Assembly: GCA_900299185.1 (NCBI GenBank)
Contig: OMIV01000149.1
Span: 1 to 37,344 of the forward strand
DNA length: 37,344 nt
Source of the DNA: Planctomycetaceae bacterium
GTDB taxonomy: Bacteria > Planctomycetota > Planctomycetia > Planctomycetales > Planctomycetaceae
Direction of reading: 5' to 3'
Under the pieces are notes generated by a model. It was not told the DNA's origin and ran no database searches. It saw only the letters and a list, made by a program, of their open reading frames with translations. How positions within the stretch are numbered: the first letter of the stretch is position 1; every line of letters starts with the position of its first letter. This document shows positions 1 through 8,988 of the stretch, piece after piece. The position numbers and the translations under genes are program-made.

Positions 1-1
1 C

Positions 2-91
2 ATCAAGGTGATCGGCGTCGGTGGCGGCGGGGGCAATGCCGTCAACCGCATGGTCCGCGTGGGACTCGACGGCGTCGAGTTCATGGTGGCA
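2..91 (+). pseudogene. ftsZ: ftsZ N-terminal fragment (30 codons)
   Basis: Read in frame from base 2, the first 30 codons match the start of the FtsZ GTPase domain: a beta strand [17 protein letters not shown] followed by a helix and GLDGVEF. This is the first nucleotide-binding segment of the tubulin-like fold. In intact FtsZ the next residues are normally NTD followed by a run to the GGGTGTG tubulin signature. Here similarity stops after MVA and the frame reaches a TGA at 167-169 with nothing FtsZ-like. The 5' end lies outside the window, so the gene's start is not seen. It is either a broken remnant, a small fragment carried by rearrangement, or an assembly join. Most cultivated Planctomycetes are known to lack ftsZ, which makes the fragment notable. 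The match is by recognition, not by alignment. Confidence 0.6.
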
Positions 92-142
92 GGTGGGCTC
101 ACTGGGAAACTCGCTGAGAACTCATCGAGAACGGCCTCATAC

Positions 143-269
143 CAAAGTAGCCATCATCGCTCCGCGTGATGAGCCTTCCTCTTGGCGTCTTCACCAGCCA
201 ACGGCGATCGCCACTTGTTCGAACTCAAATTTGGAAGGCACGTCACGCGGAGCGATGACGGCTACTTTG
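143..269. repeat. 127-bp inverted-repeat element (MITE-like)
   Basis: Two 37-base arms, 143-179 and 233-269, are reverse complements at 34 of 37 positions, separated by a 53-base centre. The arms contain the core ATCGCTCCGCG, which resembles the core of the shorter palindromes found elsewhere in the window. The element has no coding capacity of its own and no clear target-site duplication. It lies between the ftsZ fragment and the 3' end of the TPR gene. It may be a miniature transposable element or a large hairpin that ends transcription; the sequence alone does not decide. Confidence 0.75.
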
Positions 270-353
270 ACAGAGGAAAAACTTCACTCACCTGCAACAA
301 GTTTTGACTTTGAAGAGCCTAGCTCCGCTGAGTTGAATGCTCCGTCGCAGGTC

Positions 354-1682
354 TTACTGCCCGATGGATGGATCGATGGCTTTCGCGGTGTCGTAGTCGG
401 CTTTTGCTCCGGCTGCATCGCCTCGCTTGTGACGCAACTGTGCTCGAGCCATGTAGGCATCGGCCACGGCTGGGTCGAGACGTTCGGTGGCTTGGAAGTC
501 CGCAATCGCTTCATCGAATTTGCCGAGCTTCAGATAGGCGTCGCCTCGCAGCGAAAGCGTCTGCCGATTCCAGCTGTTGGACTTCTTTGAGACTTCGATG
601 GCCCGATTGCAGTCGGCGATCGCTTGTTTGTAATCGCCTTGATCGTACCAGTACTGAGCGCGCCCATTGAGACCTTCGACGGACTCAGGAGCGATGTTGA
701 TTGCTTGCTCGAAGTTGGCCAACGCGACCTCAGTTCGACCGCCTTTGGCCAAGTGGCTGGCTCGTTGGATATAGCCCTTGGGTTCGTTGGGATTCCGCGC
801 GATGGCCGTGTTGAGGTCATCGAGCTTCATCAGCCACTTCACGCGATTGGCGTCGGTCTGAGCTTGCTCCTTCATGCCGAGCTCTAAGTAAGCCGCTGCT
901 CGGTTTTGGTAGTGCTTCATGTTGTTGGGATCGAGATCGATCGCCGCCGAGAAGTCATTGACCGCTTGCTTGTACTTCTTATTACGAACGTAAAGCATCG
1001 CTCGATTGTTGAACGCGTTGACGTACTTGGGATTCAGCTCGATGGTCTTGTTGAAGTCGACCAGCGCCTTGCTGTCGTTCTCGGCTTGGTAGTAAGCAAA
1101 GCCTCGATTGTTGAAGCCATCGACATAAGTCGGATCGACTTCGACTGCGCGATTGAAGTCCGCAATGGCATCGGCGTAGTTCGACTGAGCCAAATGGACC
1201 AGACCGCGATTGTTATAGGCTTGAACGTACTTCGGATCGGCTTGAATGGCCGCGGGGAAGTCTTGCAGAGCCGTCTCGTACTGACGGCGAGTCAGCAAGA
1301 AGAGACCTCGCATGTTGTGATAGCGAACGTCTTTGTCGTTGAGCTCGATGGCCTTGCTGTAGTCGTTCAGCGCGAATCGATCTTTGCCCGCGTCGGCCAG
1401 AATGCCTGCTCGTTGGAAGTAGGCTTCGGCGCACTTCGAGTCGGTCTTGATCGCTTCACCGAGCTTGATGATGGCTTCGTTGAACTGCCGTTTTTGAATC
1501 AATTCGGCAGCATCTTTGACGAGAGCGTCGGCAGCCGAGTTGTTCGTCGAAGTTGCTTTGGCGGACCCACCAGGAGTGGCGGTACCGGGGTCATCGGTGG
1601 TGTCCGTTTTACCGCAGCCCGTGAGGCCAACGGCCAGAGCCAAGTAGCAAGGCCAATGACGGAGAGAGAATCGTCGGGACAT
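354..1682 (-). CDS. TPR-repeat lipoprotein
   Basis: A 442-aa protein with a basic, hydrophobic leader ending in a lipobox (LTGC, Cys at about residue 23), so it should be exported and lipid-anchored. A short Ala/Thr/Ser-rich linker follows, then about ten tandem tetratricopeptide repeats from roughly residue 50 to the C-terminus. They show the usual pattern of A at position 8, G or A, Y and a closing P (for example ADFNRAVEVDPTY). TPR solenoids bind partner proteins; no enzymatic domain is visible, and the partner cannot be guessed. The start has GGAGCGACAAGG just upstream. It is transcribed alone, towards the ftsZ fragment, and divergent from the RND transporter gene. The long clean open frame and the TPR periodicity make the coding call secure. 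Confidence 0.93.
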   Translation of the reverse strand: MSRRFSLRHWPCYLALAVGLTGCGKTDTTDDPGTATPGGSAKATSTNNSAADALVKDAAELIQKRQFNEAIIKLGEAIKTDSKCAEAYFQRAGILADAGKDRFALNDYSKAIELNDKDVRYHNMRGLFLLTRRQYETALQDFPAAIQADPKYVQAYNNRGLVHLAQSNYADAIADFNRAVEVDPTYVDGFNNRGFAYYQAENDSKALVDFNKTIELNPKYVNAFNNRAMLYVRNKKYKQAVNDFSAAIDLDPNNMKHYQNRAAAYLELGMKEQAQTDANRVKWLMKLDDLNTAIARNPNEPKGYIQRASHLAKGGRTEVALANFEQAINIAPESVEGLNGRAQYWYDQGDYKQAIADCNRAIEVSKKSNSWNRQTLSLRGDAYLKLGKFDEAIADFQATERLDPAVADAYMARAQLRHKRGDAAGAKADYDTAKAIDPSIGQ

Positions 1683-2191
1683 CCTTGTCGCTCCGATTGG
1701 GGTTTGTGTTCAACGATCTTCGGTCGACCAACTGCGAGTCGACGGAGCGCGCGGCTTTTACGACTCGTCACGGAATTGTGTCAATGTGGGTCGGGCTCAA
1801 GCTGAGTTCGCGATTGGCGATTGAATTCAGCGAGTTGCGGGCAGACGAGGCTGCTTGCCGCACTTGGCGAGGAAAGGTGGGAAAACTGGTGTTGTCGGTC
1901 ATTCGGCGGGCTGTGTTATGTTCCGACCGCTCATTTGACGCTGCGGTCGAATGGCATCGAGAGTCGCCCGCATCACTCACTCGCGGTCGTTGCTGGTACT
2001 ACTTGGTGAGGTGACTGATCAATTCAGGCTCGTACTGGTCCAACAACAACACTGAGTCGCGGAGCGACTCAGCTACGTAGCTCAGTCGCTCCGCGACTGA
2101 GAAGCATCAGGAATGATGCTCTCCAAACTGCGGTGTTATTTGGACCGGTCCTCGCACCTCAGATGAACTCGCTTGGGAAAGGCTGCACTGG
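1683..2191. other. 509-bp divergent spacer, no gene seen
   Basis: This stretch separates the divergently read TPR lipoprotein and RND transporter genes, so promoters for both should lie here. Short open frames in it have no recognisable product and no convincing ribosome binding site. The only strong structure is the 50-base palindrome at 2052-2101. Confidence 0.6.
2052..2101. repeat. Palindromic repeat, family A copy 1
   Basis: A 50-base near-perfect palindrome centred on CTAC/GTAG between 2076 and 2077; the two 25-base arms pair at 23 of 25 positions. The arm core is GTCGCGGAGCGAC and the right arm reads GTAGCTCAGTCGCTCCGCGAC. Related copies occur at 20231-20280, 21039-21088 and 29578-29627, always between genes. 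This copy is about 90 bases upstream of the RND gene. Confidence 0.9.
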
Positions 2192-5100
2192 ATGTCGCAG
2201 GGACGCGAAACGCATTCGAAACGCTTCGATCTAAATGGCTTATTGCGCTCGGTTTCTTTAGCCAGCGCGATGAATCCCAAGATGGTGTTGGTACTGGTCA
2301 CGCTGGTTTCGATTCTGTGTGCGGTGGCTTCGGGCTTGCTGCTGAAGTTCAAGACGGACCGCTCGGACTTGATTGATCCCGATGCCGAATTCCACAAACG
2401 CTGGATGGCATACATCGAAAGCTTTGGCGACAGCTCGGACATGGTCGTTGTCGTAGAAGCGCCGACTGAATCGCGCATCAAAGAAGTGATTGATGACCTC
2501 GGCCCTAAGTTCCAAGCCGAGAAGGATCTCTTCGATCAAGTGCTTTCGAAGGTTGATGCCGCAGCACTGCGACGGAAGGGATTGCAGTATCTCTCGCCGC
2601 AGCAATTGGAAGTTGGCTTACAGGGTCTCTCTGCTTTTCAGCCCGTACTGCGAGGTGGCTGGGACAAGCTGAAGCTCACCACGTTGACCGAAGGTTTGCA
2701 GTTCCAAATCAATGACGGCCTGCGACTGTTGGGCGCCGATCCCACGAATCAAAAGGGACAGCACCAATTCGGTGCGGCTCTGATGCAGTTGAACTTGTTG
2801 GCCAAGAGCTTGGACCAGTTTGTTGAACAGCAGGAATTCACCAGCCCGTGGCCTGAGATGCTGCAGGTCGATCCTCAGATGAGGCAGCAGCAATCCGAAG
2901 GACCGGTCTATCTCTTGTCCGACTCGAAGACGATGGGCTTCATTAAGGTCCGACCGCTGAAGAAGGATGAAGGCTTCAGCGGCCAAAATCCGTCGATCGA
3001 GCGGGCACGTGCTTTGATCGCCGAAGCTCGCGGCAAGTTCAACGACTGCCAGATTGGACTGACCGGCATCCCAGTGCTGGAAAGCGACGAGATGCGACGG
3101 ACTCAAAGCGACATGACGATCGCTTCGGTGTTGTCGTTCTTTGGTTGTTGGGCGTTGTTGGTCATTGGCTTTCGAGGCATGAAGCATCCGCTGTTGGCGA
3201 TGATCATGCTGGTCGTTGGCACGATTTGGTCATTCGGCTTTACGACGTTCGCCATTGGGCATCTCAACATCTTGTCGGTGTCGTTTGCCGCGATCTTGTT
3301 TGGTTTGGGCATCGACTACGCCGTTGTGTTCTTGGCTCACTACTTGGAAGAACGGCATCACGGACGAGGTTTGATCGAGTCGGTCGGTCATAGCGCCGCC
3401 AACGTCGGTGACGGAATCGTTACAGCGGCGATCACCACAGCGACGGCGTTCTTTTGTGCGTCGTTCACGGATTTCAAAGGTGTGGCCGAGCTGGGCATCA
3501 TCGGTGGATTCGGTGTGTTGCTGTGTCTGCTGGCGAACTTCCTGGTACTGCCCGCGCTGATCGCCGTCGCCGACAAGAACATCGAAGCGCGGCGCTTGCC
3601 CAATCAGTTTGAAGGCACGCTCTGGCGTCGCATGATCGCTCGGCATCCGTATGTGATTGGCACGTTGGCCGGAGCATGCGTGGTGGGGTTGGGGGCGTGT
3701 GCCTTCGAACTGAAAGGCGGCATGCTGAGGCTGAAGGTTAAGTACGACTACAACCTCTTGAACTTGCAGGCGGATGGCTTGGAGTCGGTCGAGACTCAGA
3801 AACGCATTTTCAAATCGGCGGAAGAGCATTCGGGACCGGGACAAGGTTCGTTGCTGTTCGCGGTTTCGTTGGCGAACTCGGCAGAGGAAGCGCGCGAAAT
3901 GAAGCGACGGTTCCTCGCGCTGCCGACTGTGCATCACGTCGAAGAACTGGGCTCGCGACTGCCCGCTTATCCGACGGGAGAAACAACGTTGCTGGTGCAG
4001 GTTTATCAGTCGTTGTTGGCTCGCTTGCCCGACCAGATCGCTCCAACCGATGTCACCAAGGACTTCGCGAAGGTATTGGGCATGACCTTCGAGGAGATCC
4101 AAAAGACCTTGCTGGCCATCGACCAACCGTTGGCGAAGGACACTGTCGCGGCAATTGATCGCTTCTTGGATCACCTTGAAGCGCACGAGTACCCGCAGCA
4201 GATGGCCGAGCTGAATCACTATCAGTTTGCGATGGTCACAGCGTTGTTGACGCAGTTGCAGATGGCCGCCGCTGCTGCCGATCCAGAGCCAATTTCGCTT
4301 AAGGATCTGCCGAGCGAACTGACATCGCGCTTCGTGAGCGAAGATGGCAAGTGGTTGGTGCAGGTCTATCCCAAGTTCTCGATCTGGGACATTGAGCCGC
4401 TGGAACAGTTCGTCAAAGACGTTCGCACCGTTGATCCAAATGCAACGGGCACGCCGATTCAAAACTACGAAGCATCGCGGCAGTTCGTTAGCAGCTTCTT
4501 GAAGGCGGCGGTCTATGCCTTTATTGCGGTGATGCTGATCTTGATCATGGACTTCCTGGGGCATCGGCTGACTCTGCAAGCGCTGGTACCGACGGTCGTG
4601 TTGGTGGCCTGCATCGCGTTGGCTCAAAAGCTGATGAATGGAGCCGTCGACTGGCGGGTGCTCGCTGGGGCGTCTGGCGCGTTGTGGATTCCTCTGGTGG
4701 GCATCCTGAATTGGAAGTCGTTGGTCTACACCTTCATGGCCATGTGCCCGTGCATCTTGGGTGCGGCGGTGATGTATGGCTCGATGGCGTTATTCCATGT
4801 TGATCTGAATCCCGCCAACTTGATTGTGCTGCCGCTGATCTTGGGCATTGGTGTCGACGTGGGAGTGCATGTGGTGCATGACTTCCGACATCACACCAAG
4901 GGGCGGTACGAAATGTCGGGGAGCACGTTCAACAGCATCATCCTCACGACGACCACTTCGATCGTGGGCTTCGGCAGCATGATGGTTTCAGCGCATCGAG
5001 GTCTCTATAGCCTCGGTCTGGTGCTCTCCATCGGTCTGGCTGGAACACTGTTTGTGGCGATCGTCTTGCTGCCCGCGATTCTGACCGTCTTTCGCGATCA

Positions 5101-5245
5101 CATGTCGCCGACTGATGACGAAGACGAAGAGGAAATCGCAGCCGCGCCGACATCAGCACCCGGTGTGAACGACGCACCGATCGTCGACGACTTCGGTCGC
5201 CCGCTTGGTCAAGGTGGCAACGGCTATCAGAGTCAGATGGCCTGA
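2192..5245 (+). CDS. RND/MMPL-superfamily transporter, HpnN-like
   Basis: A 1017-aa inner-membrane protein with duplicated RND/MMPL architecture. It has a first membrane helix at about 30-52 and an extracytoplasmic domain to about 305. A five-helix block at about 309-460 includes GLGIDYAVVF, another helix lies at about 487-510, and a second extracytoplasmic domain follows to about 770. A second block (about 770-970) contains GIGVDVGVHVVHDF. The Gly-rich helix with a conserved acidic residue in each half is the proton-relay helix of this superfamily, so it should be a proton-driven lipid or hydrophobic-substrate exporter. The layout recalls hopanoid transporter HpnN, but no hopanoid gene is nearby and the substrate is unknown. 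The C-terminal tail (about 975-1017) is acidic and low-complexity. The ATG follows GGGAAAGG; an internal ATG at 2270 is a possible alternative. The 3' end is 9 bases from the convergent ABC gene. Confidence 0.93.
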   Translation: MSQGRETHSKRFDLNGLLRSVSLASAMNPKMVLVLVTLVSILCAVASGLLLKFKTDRSDLIDPDAEFHKRWMAYIESFGDSSDMVVVVEAPTESRIKEVIDDLGPKFQAEKDLFDQVLSKVDAAALRRKGLQYLSPQQLEVGLQGLSAFQPVLRGGWDKLKLTTLTEGLQFQINDGLRLLGADPTNQKGQHQFGAALMQLNLLAKSLDQFVEQQEFTSPWPEMLQVDPQMRQQQSEGPVYLLSDSKTMGFIKVRPLKKDEGFSGQNPSIERARALIAEARGKFNDCQIGLTGIPVLESDEMRRTQSDMTIASVLSFFGCWALLVIGFRGMKHPLLAMIMLVVGTIWSFGFTTFAIGHLNILSVSFAAILFGLGIDYAVVFLAHYLEERHHGRGLIESVGHSAANVGDGIVTAAITTATAFFCASFTDFKGVAELGIIGGFGVLLCLLANFLVLPALIAVADKNIEARRLPNQFEGTLWRRMIARHPYVIGTLAGACVVGLGACAFELKGGMLRLKVKYDYNLLNLQADGLESVETQKRIFKSAEEHSGPGQGSLLFAVSLANSAEEAREMKRRFLALPTVHHVEELGSRLPAYPTGETTLLVQVYQSLLARLPDQIAPTDVTKDFAKVLGMTFEEIQKTLLAIDQPLAKDTVAAIDRFLDHLEAHEYPQQMAELNHYQFAMVTALLTQLQMAAAAADPEPISLKDLPSELTSRFVSEDGKWLVQVYPKFSIWDIEPLEQFVKDVRTVDPNATGTPIQNYEASRQFVSSFLKAAVYAFIAVMLILIMDFLGHRLTLQALVPTVVLVACIALAQKLMNGAVDWRVLAGASGALWIPLVGILNWKSLVYTFMAMCPCILGAAVMYGSMALFHVDLNPANLIVLPLILGIGVDVGVHVVHDFRHHTKGRYEMSGSTFNSIILTTTTSIVGFGSMMVSAHRGLYSLGLVLSIGLAGTLFVAIVLLPAILTVFRDHMSPTDDEDEEEIAAAPTSAPGVNDAPIVDDFGRPLGQGGNGYQSQMA

Positions 5246-5254
5246 GATCCCGGC

Positions 5255-6232
5255 TTACTCGGTTCGGCTGGCTTCGGTTGTGCCTTGGGTGGCAAACGAC
5301 ATGAAGGCGTCTTCGAGATCGGTTTGCAGCTCGCGGAACTGCGTGACGAGCAGTCCCGAACTGACCAACTTGGAGAGCACGCCGCCGACTTCGATCTCAG
5401 GTTTTGCCGTGCGAAAGCGGACCGTGGCTTCTGCCGGGACTTCGGTCACTTCGGCATCGGGTTCAATCGACTGACGAATGATGGCTGCTGCGGGACCGAC
5501 GGCATCCGCCGATGAGAACTGAGCTTCGACAGCTCGCTGCTGACTGACCTGACGTCCGATTTCTTGGACCGTGCCGAATGCTCTTAGTCGACCGTGAGTC
5601 AGGATCGCGCAGCAATGACAGATGCGCGAAAGCTCGGACAGGATGTGGCTGGTCACGATCAGTGTCTTGCCTTGTTGAGCCAAGCGGATGAGCAGATCGC
5701 GCATCTCAATTCGCGCTTGGGGATCGAGCCCGTTGACGGGTTCGTCGAGGATCAGAACTGTGGGATCGTGGAGCAGCGTGCGAGCCAGTCCGACTCGCTG
5801 CTGCATGCCGTGACTGAGACTCTCGACGAAGCGGTCCTTCATGTATTCGGTGCCAGTTGTCTCCATCACTTCGGCAATGCGTTTGACTCGTTCGCGCGGT
5901 CGGATGTCGAAGGCCGCACCAAAGAAGTCGAGGTACTCGCGAACGCGCATGTTGTCGTAAGCACCGAAGATGTCGGGCATGTAGCCAACCATTCGCTTGA
6001 TCTTGCGCGAGTCGCGAACGCAGTCGACGCCTTCAATGGTCGCGGTGCCTCCAGTCGGTCGAACCAAGCCCACAAGGATCTTGATGGCTGTGGTCTTGCC
6101 GGCGCCGTTGGGTCCGATTAGTCCCAGAATCTGCCCGGCGTTCAACGTGAGAGTCAGGTCATTGAGCGCGGTGAAGTTGCCATATTTCTTCGTCAGATTC
6201 TTCATCACGACGACCGGTCGATTCTCAACCAC
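5255..6232 (-). CDS. ABC-2-type transporter ATP-binding protein
   Basis: A 325-aa ABC ATPase. Walker A is GPNGAGKTT at 40-48, the signature LSHGMQQR at about 139-146, Walker B LILDEP at 160-165, and the H-loop His at 196. The LSxGM form of the signature is usual in the CcmA/ABC-2 drug and polysaccharide exporter branch. Residues 210-325 form a C-terminal extension like the DUF4162 tail seen in that branch. It should energise a membrane permease in the cytoplasmic membrane. No permease gene adjoins it: downstream is the convergent RND gene, and upstream, after a 290-base gap, is an 821-aa protein with a central membrane hairpin that may be its partner. The start is GTG, supported by AAGGA seven bases upstream. 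Confidence 0.93.
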   Translation of the reverse strand: MVENRPVVVMKNLTKKYGNFTALNDLTLTLNAGQILGLIGPNGAGKTTAIKILVGLVRPTGGTATIEGVDCVRDSRKIKRMVGYMPDIFGAYDNMRVREYLDFFGAAFDIRPRERVKRIAEVMETTGTEYMKDRFVESLSHGMQQRVGLARTLLHDPTVLILDEPVNGLDPQARIEMRDLLIRLAQQGKTLIVTSHILSELSRICHCCAILTHGRLRAFGTVQEIGRQVSQQRAVEAQFSSADAVGPAAAIIRQSIEPDAEVTEVPAEATVRFRTAKPEIEVGGVLSKLVSSGLLVTQFRELQTDLEDAFMSFATQGTTEASRTE

Positions 6233-6275
6233 GTTGATTCCTTTAGGGCAGAAACTCTCTTGGGGTATTCGATCC

Positions 6276-6320
6276 CTGGAGTGCTCCGGCTTGACGGAGC
6301 CCTCCGATTATTGTCGCTGG
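6276..6320 (+). repeat. Palindromic repeat, family B copy 1
   Basis: A 45-base element beginning CTGGAGTGCTCCGGC and ending TTGTCGCTGG, made of nested short palindromes (GGAGTGCTCC, and CTCCGG against a following CGGAG). Copies lie at 32721-32764 (same orientation, diverged 3' end) and 32900-32943 (opposite orientation, matching this copy closely). It sits just upstream of the ABC ATPase start, between it and the 821-aa gene, where it could separate their transcription. The rest of the 290-base gap shows nothing recognisable. Confidence 0.8.
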
Positions 6321-6522
6321 GCATTCTGACGCCATGCGGCTGAGATCGTAGGCACAGCCTTGTTCGTGTCCTCGAATTACTCGGAGTCTGTCGAAGTCGC
6401 ACCGACTTCTAATCTGGAATGGGCGTTGAGTGCGGATCATGCCTTTTTGCTCGGGATGGGATTTCAAGCTACGACTTCTCGGGCTGACGCTGCGGCCGTG
6501 CGGTCCAAGGTCCGACTTGCTG

Positions 6523-8988
6523 TTATTGAGCTTGTCCCCACAGAGTCAATGACAGCGATTCAACACGCCAATAGTTGGGCTTGGCATCGGGGTCACTCGG
6601 CTGAGTGAGTTCGGGACGACTTTGATCTCCGATATTCAAACCCAGTCGCAGATGGCCTCGATCGTCGGGTTGCAGGACCGAGCGGTCGCTGACTTCAAAG
6701 TTCACCGTGCCGATGGGGTCAATCAAAGTTCCAACGCTGACGGACTTGTCTGATGAGAGCCCAAGCAGTTCGAGCTTTCCGATCGGGCCAGACACTTGCA
6801 GCGTGACGATGCCGCGTTGCATCACTGACGGCAGTAGCTCGGTAGGTATTTGAAATTGCAGCCAGATGTTGCTGTATGAGGCTGACTCACGCCACTCGTA
6901 GCGCCTGACGTCGAAGATCTGGGACGAGGGGCGACCATCAGGTCGAGCCACCATGCGGTACGGCAACAGTGGAGTCGGGATTACATACTCCTGACCGCTG
7001 GCTGGTCGTTCCAAATGCAACGGGAAGATGCAGAGTGCCGAGCCGCGCGAGCGGTACTCGTCGCTCAGCTTGATGCCGGTGTCCCAAGCGGGAGTCCACG
7101 CCATCAACTGCGGCTTGTCGGGGAAGTCTCGACGCTGCGGATTGGTCAGCAGGTTCTTAAGCACTTCACGTCGTCGACCTTGTTCGTCGTCCAGCAGATT
7201 GGCAGCGATGTATTGATCGCGCCCAAAGACTTGGTCGTTGGTGGCTGTGATAGATCCGTCCGACTTCAGGCTGACTCCAATACGACCTGATCGAGTCACG
7301 ATTGCCGGGTCCGACAAACCTGCGGGTGCATTAAAGACATGACCCACGAGACCTTGTTGGTTCAACGTCATGCGAACATCAACCGGCTGAGGTTGCGCGA
7401 CAGATTGTGAGAACGGCACCACAACTTGACCGGCAGTTTGAGGGACATTCTCCCAATGCCATTGCCCCATGTCGGTCCAAATCATCCGCCGCGTCGTGCC
7501 TTGTAGGCCCTTCATACTGGGCATCAATCGTCCGCCTTGAGTGGCCGAGAACTGAGCATTGCTGCCTTCAGGGTGATATGTCGCCAACGCGCCTTGCAGC
7601 ACGACGTCATCAGTGCCGGATACAGTTTGCACCACTTGCACTGTGGCTGAAGTAGGAGCGATCTCATGACGATTCGTGAAGCCGATGCCGATCAAGCTCG
7701 AGCCGAACAAGGCTCCTAAGATGGGCACAACCCAAAGCAGTCGTTCGATGCGGTCTATTCGTTTGAGCCACAGGCCGACGGCTCCAATCGCGACAACAAA
7801 GCCACCCAAGAATCCGAAGATCAAACCTCGACTGGGAATCGAGTAGCCGATGTAGCTGACGACTTCATCCGTCAGGAGATTGGTCGACACAAACTCTGGG
7901 TTGCGAATCAGCATGAAGTCGCCGAGAGCACCGTTGGTTTCCGGCAGCATCTCATAAGCGGAAGTTGGCTGACCGGGCGGCAGAGCTTTGGTTCTGAGAG
8001 TCATCCAGCCGCGAGGTCCCAACGTGGTGACGACCAACGAGCCATGTCCGTAAGTACGAGCAAGAGCAGCTGGCCAACCATCGACGCTGGCTCGAATGTC
8101 GAATCCCGATGCCGTTACACGAGCGAGTTCGACCGGTGTTTCATGCTCGATCGTTTGATTGATCTTTTGCTGGCGGACATCGGAATCCAGATCGATCCGG
8201 ACGGAGTTCAATTCCACGCGATCGATGACGTGACAGTTCGCTTCGTCACCCAGAAGCATCTCCAGCACGCGCGGATCGGTGCGATCGAGCATGAGCCAAA
8301 CTCGGCCGCCTCCAAACATCCATCGTCGAATGGCAGCCACCGCCGCGACATCACCTAACAACCGGTCGCCGACGATCACCAAGTTACTAATCGCTTCCAG
8401 ACTCTGTTCGTCATACGGCAAGCCTTCGACGCTCACAGTGCCCACGCGCCGATCAAGCTGCCTGGCCAGACGAGTCGCAATCAGAAGCTCATAAGGTTCT
8501 CGCTCAGTGGCAGTGTTGGCTGTTGATCCGCTGTCGATGAAACCGGTCAGCAGCGGGCTGTGATTAATGAGCACCGCGCCGTCGTTGATGAGTCCCGAAT
8601 GCTCGTCTCGCATCAGCACTTCGCTGCCGGCATTCGAGTCAAACACCAGCGAGTGATAGTTGAGCGACGCGCCATCTTTGGGGCTGACTTTGGGGACCAG
8701 CACGGGCTGAGTCGTATGCAGTACGGAGCGGCCTGGCACCCACACTTTTCTTCCGAACTGCAACGTGGGCTCAACGTCGAAGTAGGTCGCGACGGTTACT
8801 TCTCGCGGTTCGGGCGAGGTATTCGTGACGTTGATATGTAGCAGTGCCCACTTCTCTGGTGCGTAGACGTGAATGCCCCCGGATGTCGCTCGGGCCACGT
8901 TGAGATTCAACGTCGAGGGCTCGCTCTGAGCACGTAGCTCAGTTGCCATCAAACCGCTGAGCAACACCAGCCAAACTGCCTGTCGCAT
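6523..8988 (-). CDS. Large exported protein with central membrane hairpin
   Basis: An 821-aa protein I do not recognise by name. It has an N-terminal signal peptide ending near LRAQ (about residue 21). A beta-rich domain follows (about 30-130) with a CARDB/DUF11-like pattern (HINVTNTSPEPREVTVATYF). Next is an alpha/beta segment with NLVIVGDRLL and a WMFGGGRVWLML strand resembling a Rossmann or glutamine-amidotransferase-like fold (about 180-330). Two close membrane helices lie at about 386-435, and a long beta-rich C-terminal part follows. Similar architectures occur in planctomycete loci beside ABC-2 ATPases, which fits the ATPase encoded next on the same strand, so a role in that export complex is an inference. 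The upstream RBS is weak. Confidence 0.85.
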   Translation of the reverse strand: MRQAVWLVLLSGLMATELRAQSEPSTLNLNVARATSGGIHVYAPEKWALLHINVTNTSPEPREVTVATYFDVEPTLQFGRKVWVPGRSVLHTTQPVLVPKVSPKDGASLNYHSLVFDSNAGSEVLMRDEHSGLINDGAVLINHSPLLTGFIDSGSTANTATEREPYELLIATRLARQLDRRVGTVSVEGLPYDEQSLEAISNLVIVGDRLLGDVAAVAAIRRWMFGGGRVWLMLDRTDPRVLEMLLGDEANCHVIDRVELNSVRIDLDSDVRQQKINQTIEHETPVELARVTASGFDIRASVDGWPAALARTYGHGSLVVTTLGPRGWMTLRTKALPPGQPTSAYEMLPETNGALGDFMLIRNPEFVSTNLLTDEVVSYIGYSIPSRGLIFGFLGGFVVAIGAVGLWLKRIDRIERLLWVVPILGALFGSSLIGIGFTNRHEIAPTSATVQVVQTVSGTDDVVLQGALATYHPEGSNAQFSATQGGRLMPSMKGLQGTTRRMIWTDMGQWHWENVPQTAGQVVVPFSQSVAQPQPVDVRMTLNQQGLVGHVFNAPAGLSDPAIVTRSGRIGVSLKSDGSITATNDQVFGRDQYIAANLLDDEQGRRREVLKNLLTNPQRRDFPDKPQLMAWTPAWDTGIKLSDEYRSRGSALCIFPLHLERPASGQEYVIPTPLLPYRMVARPDGRPSSQIFDVRRYEWRESASYSNIWLQFQIPTELLPSVMQRGIVTLQVSGPIGKLELLGLSSDKSVSVGTLIDPIGTVNFEVSDRSVLQPDDRGHLRLGLNIGDQSRPELTQPSDPDAKPNYWRVESLSLTLWGQAQ

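Noticed and set aside
906-1805. A 299-codon plus-strand open frame
   Set aside because: Antisense to the TPR lipoprotein; its apparent repeats only mirror the TPR periodicity.
3230-4627. A 465-codon minus-strand open frame
   Set aside because: It lies wholly inside the RND transporter gene; its Arg/Gln/His-rich translation is typical of an antisense shadow of a GC-rich gene.
6243-6467. A 74-codon minus-strand frame covering the family B repeat
   Set aside because: Its protein-like part is the translated repeat itself (GGLRQAGALQ), which recurs with the repeat at 32.9 kb.
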